From an uncultured Bacteroidales bacterium (GTDB taxonomy: Bacteria > Bacteroidota > Bacteroidia > Bacteroidales > Paludibacteraceae), in the NCBI GenBank assembly GCA_937915765.1, contig CALGHE010000118.1, positions 1 to 14,342 of the forward strand: a DNA stretch of 14,342 nt. Reading direction: 5' to 3'. The position numbers and the translations under genes were made by a program. The notes beneath the pieces were generated by a model that was not told the origin of the DNA, made no database searches, and saw only the letters and a program-made list of their open reading frames with translations. Each line of letters begins with the position of its first letter. Position 1 is the stretch's first letter. This document shows positions 6,445-13,814 of the stretch, piece by piece.

Positions 6445-9400
6445 ATGAAAAAGCTTTTGTACTTAATTATTTGCTCTGTTCTGACAAGCTTCGGAGCTGC
6501 AGCATCTGACAAAGTTTGGAATGTGAACAGTGACGGAGATACCATCTGGTATGATATTAACAAGGAAACGAAAACAGCGGAAGTCTCAGAAAATAGGAGT
6601 TATTCAGGGTCAATTGTTATTCCGCAAGAGATTAAGGTCAAACGTAAAACATACCGAGTGACGGGCGTGTCACGTTATGCCTTCTTTTACTGCAATAAAC
6701 TAAAAAGTGTGACTATGCCTTCCGGGCTTAGCAGTATTGGCTCATCGGCGTTTGCTGGTTGCCGCAATCTGGAGCAGCTGACAATACCAGAGAGCGTGAC
6801 GAGTATTGGTGAGAAAGCTTTTGACGGGTGCAGCAGTTTGCGGAACATACAAGTGTCAGAAGCGAATCAAAACTATTGTTCTGTGGACGGTGCTTTGTAC
6901 GATAAGTCAAAGGAGACACTTATCATGGTTTTTCAGAATGGAATCGGTAAATTTGTAATCCCTGAAAGTGTGACGACGATTGAAGATAACGCCTTCAAGG
7001 ACTGCCAGAACCTGACAAATATTGTCATTCCGAATAGTGTGAAGAAGATTGGCAGATGGGCATTTGAAGGTTGTAAAAGTTTGACGAATGTTGTGATTCC
7101 TGAAGGTGTGACGGAAATTGAATATGCAGCATTTTCGGGTTGTCAGAGTTTGGCGAATATCTCGATTCCCGCGAGTGTGAAGCAAATCGGAGGAGATGTG
7201 TTAAAAGGTTGCGATAGGTTAGAAAGCATAAAAGTATCAGACGCAAATCCAAACTATTGTTCTGTAGATGGAGTTCTGTTTGACAAGTCAAAGAAGAACT
7301 TGATTGTGTATCCGAAAAAGAAAAAAGGCAAATTTGCAATTCCTGAAGGCATAACGGAGATTGATGAAACTATATTTTCAAATAGTGAAGGTTTGACCAG
7401 TGTCATAATTCCTAATAGTGTAAAGAAGATTGGCGAGAGAACGTTTGCTAATTGTAAAAATCTGAAAAGCGTAGTGATTCCGAATAGTGTCACGGAAATC
7501 GGTGGTGAAGCGTTTTCGGGTTGTGCCAGTTTGAGCAATATTGTCATCCCAAACAGAGTTAAGAAGATAGAGGACGGAACTTTTAATGGATGCCAAAATC
7601 TGACTGCCATTACGCTTCCTGATAGTGTTACCGAAATTGGCTCGAGGGCTTTTCGGTGGTGCTCAAATCTTTCTTCCATTACGCTTCCGAATAGTGTCAC
7701 GACAATTGAAAGTGAAGCGTTTTCGGGTTGTGCCAGTTTGAGCAATATTGTCATCCCTAACAAGGTTAGGAAGATAGAAGACGGAACTTTTTACGAATGC
7801 AAAAATCTGACAAAAGTTACGATTCCTGATAGTGTTGCAGAAATTGGCGCGAAAGCTTTTGATGGGTGTCAAAATCTTACTTCGGTTACAATCCCTAGTA
7901 GGGTTAAATACATAGGAAATTCAGCTTTTGAAGGGTGCCGAAATCTGACAGGCATTACGATTCCAAATAGTGTAACAGTGATTGGTCGATACGCTTTCTA
8001 TACATGCACAGGGTTGACAAGCGTGACCATTTCTGATAGTGTGACGTTGATTGGCGATTGTGCTTTTGCGCGATGCACGAGTTTGGAAAGCTTTAAAATT
8101 CCAAAGAGCGTAGGTGTGATTAATGAAGAGCTTTTTAAAGGATGCCAGAAACTGACCAGCATCACCATGCATGAAGGGATTGCGAAGATAGAAGAAGGCG
8201 CCTTCGGGGACTGCCAGAGCCTGACAAATATTGTCATTCCGAATAGTGTGACAGAAATGGGGGAACAGGTCTTTTCTGGTTGCCTTAAACTGAATAGTGT
8301 CACGCTCTCAAGCAACACAAAAAAAATAGAAAAAGAGACGTTTATGGATTGTGTTGGTCTGTCTAACATCACCATTCCTAATAGCGTGAAGAGCATAGGG
8401 AGAAAAGCGTTCTACAATTGTCGGAGTTTAAGAAGAGTTGCTATTCCGGACAGTGTGACGGAGATTGGCGAATATGCTTTTAAAGCATGTATCAGACTTG
8501 CAGGTGTTGATGTGGCTGAAAATAATCCAAGCTATTGTTCTGCAGATGGCGTGTTGTTTGATAAGTCCAAGAAGAAATTGATTTTATTCCCATGTGGGTG
8601 GAACGATGGGTCTTATGAAATACCGGACGGCGTGACGGAACTTGCAGAATCTGCGTTTGAGACTCATGGATTGGTAAGCCTTACAATACCTAAAAGCGTG
8701 ACAAAGATGGAGGGCTCGTTAAACACGATAAAAATCAAAGAAATATACAATCTTTCCAATTGTCCTATGAAATTGTCTAAATATATTGATGTTTACACTT
8801 CAAAAACTGAAAAGAGCAAGCTGGAGACATTGGACGATTATATTTTTTATGTGTTAAATGACAGCACGATAGAACTGTTGAACTACAAAGGGAATGCGTC
8901 CTCTCTAACGCTTCCGAATAGGTACAAAGGCAAAAAATACAAGTTGGCAAATTATGCTTTTTACGGCAAAGATGTGGAGAATGTGACAATTCCGGGCGGC
9001 GTCACGGTGATTGGGGATGGTGTGTTTGCAGAATGTAAAGCTTTGAAAAATGTTGTGATGCAGGAGGGGGTTACGGAGATTGGATTGTTTACTTTTCAGG
9101 AGTGTTCTGCCTTGTCCACTGTGACAATTCCTAATAGTGTGAAAAATATTGAAGTTGGTGTTTTTGACAGGTGCGTCGGACTGACAAATATAACCGTGGG
9201 CAAAGGAAATTTGGAGTACAGTTCTTTAAACGGAGTGTTGTTCGACAAGAAGAAAACGATGTTGATTCTATATCCCAAAGCAAAAAAAGGAGCGTACAAA
9301 ATACCTAATGGAGTGACAAGTATAGAGTCTGAAGCTTTCAAACAGAGTTCTGGTCTGACAAGTGTTACAATACCAGGTAGCTTGAAGAGAATTGAAGCTG

Positions 9401-9864
9401 GAGCCTTTGGAGCTTGTGTAGGATTAAAATCCGTTACAATTTCAGAAGGTGTGGAAGTGATAGACTACAAGGCGTTTTATGGGTGTGTCGGACTTGCCAG
9501 CGTCACGATCCCGAACAGTGTGTCGGTAATTGGCTCGAGCGCTTTTGAATATTGCAAAAGTTTGAAGAACATTACAATCCCTAATGGCACAAGTATTAGA
9601 GATGGAGCTTTCGCAGGCTGCAGAGGATTGAAAAGCATTACGGTCAAGAGCTTTAATCCGCCTAAAATATCGTGGAGCGCTTTTGAGAATGTAGATAAAT
9701 CCACGCCTCTCTATGTCCCTGAACAAAGTGTGGAAAGATACAAGAATGCAGAGTATTGGGACTGGTTTACAAATATCCAGGGCAAGCCGATGGGTAAAGA
9801 GCCTGTAAAAGAAAAAGATGAGGAGGAAGATGAGGTGATGATAATGTCGATTGACGATTATTGA
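6445..9864 (+). CDS. Large secreted BspA-like leucine-rich repeat (LRR_5) protein
   Basis: 1139 aa. Residues 1-21 are a clear signal peptide (MKKLLYLIICSVLTSFGAAA, then SDKVW). An opening module (about 27-75) precedes roughly 34 LRR_5 repeats of about 23 residues, recognisable by AF.gC..L and by IPNSV..IG. Four inserts with a DGVLFDKSK core interrupt the array, near residues 140-160, 266-285, 692-712 and 919-939. About residues 751-839 break the pattern: YIFYVLNDSTIELLNYKGNA followed by KGKKYKLANYAF resembles the opening module, so the protein seems to hold two LRR blocks. The cap (about 1070-1112, PLYVPEQSVERYKNAEYW) is followed by a charged tail (KEKDEEEDEVMIMSIDDY) in place of a T9SS domain or other anchor that I can recognise. 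BspA itself is an adhesin of Tannerella; adhesion here is inferred. It has its own promoter and is paralogous to the upstream gene. Confidence 0.92.
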   Translation: MKKLLYLIICSVLTSFGAAASDKVWNVNSDGDTIWYDINKETKTAEVSENRSYSGSIVIPQEIKVKRKTYRVTGVSRYAFFYCNKLKSVTMPSGLSSIGSSAFAGCRNLEQLTIPESVTSIGEKAFDGCSSLRNIQVSEANQNYCSVDGALYDKSKETLIMVFQNGIGKFVIPESVTTIEDNAFKDCQNLTNIVIPNSVKKIGRWAFEGCKSLTNVVIPEGVTEIEYAAFSGCQSLANISIPASVKQIGGDVLKGCDRLESIKVSDANPNYCSVDGVLFDKSKKNLIVYPKKKKGKFAIPEGITEIDETIFSNSEGLTSVIIPNSVKKIGERTFANCKNLKSVVIPNSVTEIGGEAFSGCASLSNIVIPNRVKKIEDGTFNGCQNLTAITLPDSVTEIGSRAFRWCSNLSSITLPNSVTTIESEAFSGCASLSNIVIPNKVRKIEDGTFYECKNLTKVTIPDSVAEIGAKAFDGCQNLTSVTIPSRVKYIGNSAFEGCRNLTGITIPNSVTVIGRYAFYTCTGLTSVTISDSVTLIGDCAFARCTSLESFKIPKSVGVINEELFKGCQKLTSITMHEGIAKIEEGAFGDCQSLTNIVIPNSVTEMGEQVFSGCLKLNSVTLSSNTKKIEKETFMDCVGLSNITIPNSVKSIGRKAFYNCRSLRRVAIPDSVTEIGEYAFKACIRLAGVDVAENNPSYCSADGVLFDKSKKKLILFPCGWNDGSYEIPDGVTELAESAFETHGLVSLTIPKSVTKMEGSLNTIKIKEIYNLSNCPMKLSKYIDVYTSKTEKSKLETLDDYIFYVLNDSTIELLNYKGNASSLTLPNRYKGKKYKLANYAFYGKDVENVTIPGGVTVIGDGVFAECKALKNVVMQEGVTEIGLFTFQECSALSTVTIPNSVKNIEVGVFDRCVGLTNITVGKGNLEYSSLNGVLFDKKKTMLILYPKAKKGAYKIPNGVTSIESEAFKQSSGLTSVTIPGSLKRIEAGAFGACVGLKSVTISEGVEVIDYKAFYGCVGLASVTIPNSVSVIGSSAFEYCKSLKNITIPNGTSIRDGAFAGCRGLKSITVKSFNPPKISWSAFENVDKSTPLYVPEQSVERYKNAEYWDWFTNIQGKPMGKEPVKEKDEEEDEVMIMSIDDY
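7506..7757 (+). repeat. Internal DNA duplication inside the large BspA-like gene
   Basis: A 45-base stretch at 7506-7550 (beginning TGAAGCGTTTTCGGG) recurs exactly at 7713-7757, and similarity continues for about 60 more bases. The offset is 207 bases, i.e. 69 codons or three 23-residue repeats, so a three-repeat block was probably duplicated recently. A second near-identity with one offset of 1209 bases (403 codons) links the regions starting about 6991 and 8200. Confidence 0.85.
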
Positions 9865-9870
9865 TGAACG

Positions 9871-9897
9871 GGCAGCAGTCTGTTTGTTGCCTTAATT
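9871..9897 (+). terminator. Possible weak terminator after the large BspA-like gene
   Basis: GGCAGCA (9871-9877) pairs with TGTTGCC (9885-9891) with one G-T pair and a 7-base loop, followed by TTAATT and not by a true T run. It starts 7 bases after the stop codon. Confidence 0.35.
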
Positions 9898-9926
9898 GGC
9901 TTGTTGGAGATAATTTTTTACTTTTG
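9896..9926 (+). promoter_or_regulatory. Promoter of the RhuM-Fic gene (TTG, 20 bases, TACTTTTG)
   Basis: TTG at 9896-9898 and TACTTTTG at 9919-9926 are separated by exactly 20 bases, a good Bacteroidota -33/-7 pair. Transcription should begin near 9931, leaving about 29 nt before the GTG start at 9960. The gene therefore seems to be independently transcribed from the BspA-like gene before it. Confidence 0.6.
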
Positions 9927-9959
9927 GCAGAGCAAAGATAACAATAAAAATTAGAAGTT

Positions 9960-10958
9960 GTGGAATTGAATAAGCAAGTAAATGAGCAGATAATCATATA
10001 TAGTTCAGAGGATGGCCAGACGCAAGTGGATGTCCGTTTGGTGAATGAAACTGTGTGGCTGACACAGAGCCAAATAGCGGAGTTGTTTGGAACAAAACGA
10101 CCTGCTATTACGAAGCATTTGAAAAACATTTACGATTCAAAAGAACTTGATGAGGGTAGCACATGTTCCATTTTGGAACATATGGGTAATTCAGGGAAAC
10201 AAGCGTATAATACGAAATATTACAACTTGGATGCTATTTTATCAGTTGGTTATCGTGTAAATAGCAAGAATGCAACACAATTTCGCCAATGGGCAAACAA
10301 GGTTCTGAAGCAGTATCTCATCAACGGTTATGCTATCAACGAACGCATCCGCAAAGAACAGATAGGAGAGTTGCGCCAATTGGTGGGAATGCTTGGGCGT
10401 ACAATCAAGAGCCAGCCGCTTTTGTCCAACGACGAGACAAATGCATTGTTTGAAGTGGTGACTGACTACACATACGCGCTTGATACGCTTGACAACTACG
10501 ATTATGAACGTTTGACGATTGAAAAAACTACCAGTGAGGAGCCTTTCCGTGCTACATACGATAATGCGATGGAAGCCATCAATGGGTTGCGTGATAAGTT
10601 TGGAGGTTCTGCCTTGTTTGGCAATGAGAAAGATGATTCCTTTAAAAGTTCCATCGGACAGATTTATCAGACTTTCGGAGGAGAGGAACTCTATCCCAGT
10701 GTGGAGGAGAAGGCCGCCATGTTGCTTTACCTCGTGACAAAGAACCACTCGTTTAGTGATGGCAACAAGCGTATAGCTGCCACATTGTTCCTTTGGTTTC
10801 TAAATGGCAACCGTATCTTGTACCATCCGGATGGAAGCAAGCGTATTGCTGACAGCACACTGGTGGCACTTACGTTGATGATAGCAGAAAGCAAGACAGA
10901 GGAGAAGGATGTCATGATAAAAGTAGTGGTGAATTTGATAAATAAGAACAATGATTAA
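9960..10958 (+). CDS. RhuM-type N-terminal domain fused to a Fic/Doc domain
   Basis: 332 aa. Residues about 10-125 match the Virulence_RhuM family (VWLTQSQIAELFGTKRPAIT, then YYNLDAILSVGYRVNS and FRQWANKVLKQYL). Residues about 155-325 are a Fic/Doc domain whose active loop is HSFSDGNKR at 263-271. The GNKR ending is Doc-like; AMP-transferring Fic enzymes more often read HPFxxGNGR. Doc of phage P1 phosphorylates EF-Tu, whereas the reaction of this fusion is unknown. The N-terminus looks like a helix-turn-helix and may bind DNA. I see no Phd-like antitoxin beside it and no (S/T)xxxE(G/N) inhibitory motif, so toxicity is unproven. The GTG start is chosen because no in-frame ATG lies nearby and it sits 29 bases after the predicted transcription start. 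It lies between two BspA-like copies. This domain pairing occurs in public annotation under names such as 'virulence protein RhuM/Fic/DOC family'. Confidence 0.88.
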   Translation: MELNKQVNEQIIIYSSEDGQTQVDVRLVNETVWLTQSQIAELFGTKRPAITKHLKNIYDSKELDEGSTCSILEHMGNSGKQAYNTKYYNLDAILSVGYRVNSKNATQFRQWANKVLKQYLINGYAINERIRKEQIGELRQLVGMLGRTIKSQPLLSNDETNALFEVVTDYTYALDTLDNYDYERLTIEKTTSEEPFRATYDNAMEAINGLRDKFGGSALFGNEKDDSFKSSIGQIYQTFGGEELYPSVEEKAAMLLYLVTKNHSFSDGNKRIAATLFLWFLNGNRILYHPDGSKRIADSTLVALTLMIAESKTEEKDVMIKVVVNLINKNND

Positions 10959-11005
10959 TTTATAAAAGTTACTTTATTTTCAAAGCACGTCCGCAGAAAT
11001 ATCAA

Positions 11006-11013
11006 TAAATTTG
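11006..11013 (+). promoter_or_regulatory. Promoter -7 element left in front of the BspA-like remnant
   Basis: TAAATTTG fits TAnnTTTG and lies 27 bases before the remnant's ATG. The surrounding DNA is related to the region upstream of the large BspA-like gene: both carry TTTCAAAGCACGT (ending 6380 and 10990) and AAAGAAAATGAAAAAGCTTTT at the start codon. The terminator hairpin present at 6376-6396 is not preserved here. Confidence 0.5.
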
Positions 11014-11040
11014 CATGTCATACTAAAAAAAACAAAGAAA

Positions 11041-11218
11041 ATGAAAAAGCTTTTATTCATAACTATTCCCAATACCACCTGACGTCAAAAGAGAGTTATT
11101 TGTTAAAGTTGACAAATCCATCCCTCTCTACGTCTCTGCAGAAAGTGTGGAGAAATACAAAGCCGCAGAGGGTTGGAACGAGTTCAAAAACATTATGGCG
11201 ATACCTTCCAAATTATGA
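11041..11218 (+). pseudogene. Remnant of a third BspA-like gene (start and C-terminal cap only)
   Basis: The ATG at 11041 opens MKKLLFITIP and meets a stop (TGA 11080-11082) after 13 codons. One frame over, PPDVKRELFVKVDKSIPLYV continues through SAESVEKYKAAEGWNEFKNI to a TGA at 11216-11218. This is the C-terminal cap of the BspA-like proteins upstream (compare PLYVPEQSVERYKNAEYW and NIYVPAESVEKYKAAEGW). The signal-peptide start and the cap survive, while the whole repeat region is missing and the two ends are out of frame. The simplest reading is a deletion within a former tandem BspA-like gene. AGCTTT occurs both at the start of these genes and near the cap of the large copy (about 9650), so a short-homology deletion is possible. 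It is not expected to make a functional protein. Confidence 0.85.
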
Positions 11219-11276
11219 TTGATGTTTTGGAAACAGATTTTGATGTGCCGAGCGTGGTAATTTGAAAATTTGTTAT

Positions 11277-11284
11277 TAACTTTG
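11277..11284 (+). promoter_or_regulatory. Promoter -7 element for typA
   Basis: TAACTTTG matches TAnnTTTG. The start site would be near 11289, with about 22 nt before the ATG at 11311. No exact TTG is present at 19-20 bases upstream (GTGG occupies that place). Confidence 0.55.
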
Positions 11285-11310
11285 CACCCTCAAAATATAA
11301 AATAGGTAGA

Positions 11311-13113
11311 ATGCAGAAAATCAGGAATGTAGCAATTATTGCTCATGTGGACCACGGAAAGACTACGCTGGTCGATAAGATGCTTTTGGCAGGTCAGCTT
11401 TTCAAAGATCATGAAAAGCCAGGTGAGTTGATTCTCGACAATAATGACCTGGAACGTGAACGTGGTATAACTATCGTTTCTAAAAATGTCTCTATCAGAT
11501 ATAAAGACTATAAAATAAATATTATAGATACTCCGGGACACGCCGACTTCGGTGGCGAGGTGGAGCGTGTGCTTAATATGGCAGACGGCGTGATTCTGCT
11601 CGTTGATGCGTTCGAAGGCCCGATGCCGCAGACGCGCTTCGTGTTGCAGAAGGCCATTCAGATTGGTCTGAAGCCTATCGTTGTCATCAATAAGGTTGAC
11701 AAACCAAACTGTCGTCCGGACGAGGTGCAGGAGGAGGTCTTCGACCTTATGTTCAGCCTTGACGCAACTGAAGAGCAGCTTGATTTCCCTACGGTTTACG
11801 GCTCGGCTAAGAACAACTGGATGTCTGACGACTGGAAGAAGCCTCGCGAAAACGACATCACTCCAATCTTGGACGCTATAATCGAGCATATTCCGGAACC
11901 TGAATACAGAAAGGGTACACCTCAGATGCTTGTGACTTCGCTCGACTTCTCTTCGTACGTGGGACGTATCGCCATTGGCAGAATACATCGAGGCGAGTTG
12001 CGCGAGAATCAGGATGTGGCTTTGGTCAAGAGAGATGGCTCTATAATCAAGTCGCGCATTAAGGAGTTGCACGTGTTTGAGGGCTTCGGACGCGCTAAGG
12101 TGCAGGAGGCTGGCTGCGGCGAAATTTGCGCGCTTGTGGGTATCGAAGGCTTTGAAATCGGAGACTCAATCTGTGACATAGAAAATCCGGAGCCGCTTGA
12201 CCCTATTGCGATCGACGAGCCTACCATGAGTATGGTCTTCTCTATAAATGACTCTCCGTTCTTCGGGCAGGACGGCAAGTATGTGACATCGCGTCACATT
12301 AATGACCGTCTGATAAAGGAGCTTGACAGAAACTTGGCGCTCCGTGTGCAGAAGTCGCCGGATGCCGATATATGGAGCGTGTTTGGCCGCGGTGTGCTGC
12401 ACTTGTCTGTCCTTATCGAGACGATGCGCCGTGAGGGTTATGAGCTTCAGGTCGGTCAGCCACAGGTTATCTTCAAGGAGATTGACGGAGTGAAGTGCGA
12501 GCCTATCGAACAGCTCTCTATCAACTTGCCTGAAGAGTGTTCCGGAAAGGTTATCGAGATGGTGGCCGTGAGAAAAGGCGAGATGGTCTCTATGGAACGC
12601 AAAGGCGAACGTGTGCATCTTGAGTTTCAGATTCCTTCGCGCGGTATAATCGGACTGAGAACAAACGTGCTTACTGCAACAGCCGGCGAGGCGGTTATGG
12701 CGCACAGATTCCTTGAATATCAGCCATATAAGGGAGATATAGAAAAACGTGCGAATGGCTCTATCATCGCTATGGAGAGCGGTACTGCGTATGCGTATGC
12801 GATAGACAAATTGCAGGACAGAGGCAAGTTCTTCATCTATCCGCAGGAGGAGGTATATGCAGGGCAGGTTGTGGGAGAGCACGCTAAGGAGGGCGACCTT
12901 GTGGTGAATGTCACTAAGTCAAAGAAACTGACTAACATGCGTGCGTCGGGAGCTGACGACAAGGCGAAAATCATTCCGCCGATAGTGTTCAGCCTTGAAG
13001 AGGCTTTGGAATATATCAAGGAGGACGAATATGTGGAAATCACTCCTAACAATATGCGTCTTCGCAAAATAATTTTGGACGAAACGGAAAGAAAGCGCGC
13101 CAACAAGAAATAA
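11311..13113 (+). CDS. typA: Translational GTPase TypA/BipA
   Basis: 600 aa, close to the usual length of about 605-610. TypA/BipA is an EF-G-like GTPase that binds the 70S ribosome and helps 50S subunit assembly and growth under stress such as cold. The G domain has G1 AHVDHGKT at residues 11-18, RGITI in switch I, G3 DTPGHADF starting at residue 73 and G4 NKVD at 127-130. Beta-barrel domain II (about 205-300), the EF-G-like domains III and V, and the BipA-specific C-terminal domain follow, including NLPEECSGKVIE, RGIIGLRTNVLTATAGEAVM and NVTKSKKLTNMRASGADDKA. It is complete, has its own promoter, and ends before a strong terminator. Codon choice is richer in G/C than in the BspA-like genes, as expected for a well-expressed core gene. 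Confidence 0.97.
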   Translation: MQKIRNVAIIAHVDHGKTTLVDKMLLAGQLFKDHEKPGELILDNNDLERERGITIVSKNVSIRYKDYKINIIDTPGHADFGGEVERVLNMADGVILLVDAFEGPMPQTRFVLQKAIQIGLKPIVVINKVDKPNCRPDEVQEEVFDLMFSLDATEEQLDFPTVYGSAKNNWMSDDWKKPRENDITPILDAIIEHIPEPEYRKGTPQMLVTSLDFSSYVGRIAIGRIHRGELRENQDVALVKRDGSIIKSRIKELHVFEGFGRAKVQEAGCGEICALVGIEGFEIGDSICDIENPEPLDPIAIDEPTMSMVFSINDSPFFGQDGKYVTSRHINDRLIKELDRNLALRVQKSPDADIWSVFGRGVLHLSVLIETMRREGYELQVGQPQVIFKEIDGVKCEPIEQLSINLPEECSGKVIEMVAVRKGEMVSMERKGERVHLEFQIPSRGIIGLRTNVLTATAGEAVMAHRFLEYQPYKGDIEKRANGSIIAMESGTAYAYAIDKLQDRGKFFIYPQEEVYAGQVVGEHAKEGDLVVNVTKSKKLTNMRASGADDKAKIIPPIVFSLEEALEYIKEDEYVEITPNNMRLRKIILDETERKRANKK

Positions 13114-13174
13114 TTGCGCTTTTATCTGATTCGTGATTTCGCAGAAAGAATGTCCATTATTGCAAATGTGGCGA

Positions 13175-13231
13175 ATTATCATTCAAAAAGAGAACTTAAC
13201 GGTTCTCTTTTTTGTTTTTGCGAATGATAAT
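13175..13231 (+). terminator. Terminator after typA inside a longer inverted repeat
   Basis: AAAAGAGAAC (13186-13195) pairs with GTTCTCTTTT (13202-13211) around a 6-base loop, followed by a T-rich tract to 13219. Outside it, ATTATCATTC (13175-13184) is matched perfectly by GAATGATAAT (13222-13231), which can extend the structure. The stop codon of typA is about 60 bases upstream. Confidence 0.8.
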
Positions 13232-13241
13232 GTTATATTTG
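13211..13241 (+). promoter_or_regulatory. Promoter of the nitroreductase gene (TTTG, 19 bases, TATATTTG)
   Basis: TTTG at 13211-13214 and TATATTTG at 13234-13241 are spaced by exactly 19 bases, the best -33/-7 match in the window. The -33 box lies in the T tract of the typA terminator, so termination and initiation signals overlap. Expected start is about 13246, with a leader of about 24 nt. Confidence 0.7.
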
Positions 13242-13269
13242 TGAGATTTTAGTTCAAAATAGATTTTTT

Positions 13270-13797
13270 ATGGAAAACATGATAGAATTTTTAAAGACAA
13301 GGCGTAGCATAAGGAAGTTTCAGGACCGTCCGGTGGAAGAGGAGAAGATTGAAGCGCTTATGAAAGCGGCACTGCTTGCCCCGTCTTCCAAGAGCAGCCG
13401 TCCGTGGCACTTTGTTGTGGTTGACGATAAGGAGAAGTTGCAGAAGATGGCCGAAAGCCGTGAGATGGGAAGCCAGTTTTTGAGCGGAGCGCCGCTCGCT
13501 GTGCTGGTCCTTGCTGAAGAGAAAAAAAGCAATGTGTGGGTGGAAGACTGCTCAATTGCGGCGTTGCTGATACAGCTTGCGGCTCACGACCTTGGGCTTG
13601 GCTCTTGCTGGGTGCAGGTGCGCAACCGCATAAAAGAGGAGGGCGTATCTACAGAAAACTTCCTGAAGGAGGTTTTTGAGGTTCCGGAAGGAATGAAGAT
13701 GGAGTGTATCATCGGAATAGGTTATAAAGATGAGGAAAAACGTCCGGTTGATGAAGCTAAGTTACTGATGGACAGAGTGCATAGAAATAAATTTTAA
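13270..13797 (+). CDS. Nitroreductase family FMN oxidoreductase
   Basis: 175 aa, the usual size of small single-domain nitroreductases. The family uses FMN and NAD(P)H to reduce nitro-aromatics, quinones, flavins or other acceptors as a cytoplasmic dimer. Visible hallmarks are RRSIRKF at residues 11-17 (FMN phosphate contact), LLAPSSKSSRPWHFVVV around 35-51, a substrate-side helix with VEDCSIAALLIQLAAHDLGL, GSCWVQV, and the closing IIGIGYKDEEKRP. The physiological substrate cannot be told from sequence. The start at 13270 follows the promoter at 13211-13241; Met4 (13279) is a possible alternative. The next gene starts 17 bases after the stop, so the two are probably cotranscribed. Confidence 0.93.
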   Translation: MENMIEFLKTRRSIRKFQDRPVEEEKIEALMKAALLAPSSKSSRPWHFVVVDDKEKLQKMAESREMGSQFLSGAPLAVLVLAEEKKSNVWVEDCSIAALLIQLAAHDLGLGSCWVQVRNRIKEEGVSTENFLKEVFEVPEGMKMECIIGIGYKDEEKRPVDEAKLLMDRVHRNKF

Positions 13798-13814
13798 TCA
13801 AGAAAGAGACTGAT

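Noticed and set aside
6728..9726. Many minus-strand ORFs opposite the large BspA-like gene
   Set aside because: They are shadows of the regular LRR codon pattern, overlap each other, and have no promoter or start context.
11290..12072. 260-codon minus-strand ORF opposite typA
   Set aside because: typA is unmistakable on the plus strand; the antisense frame is open only because of its codon use.
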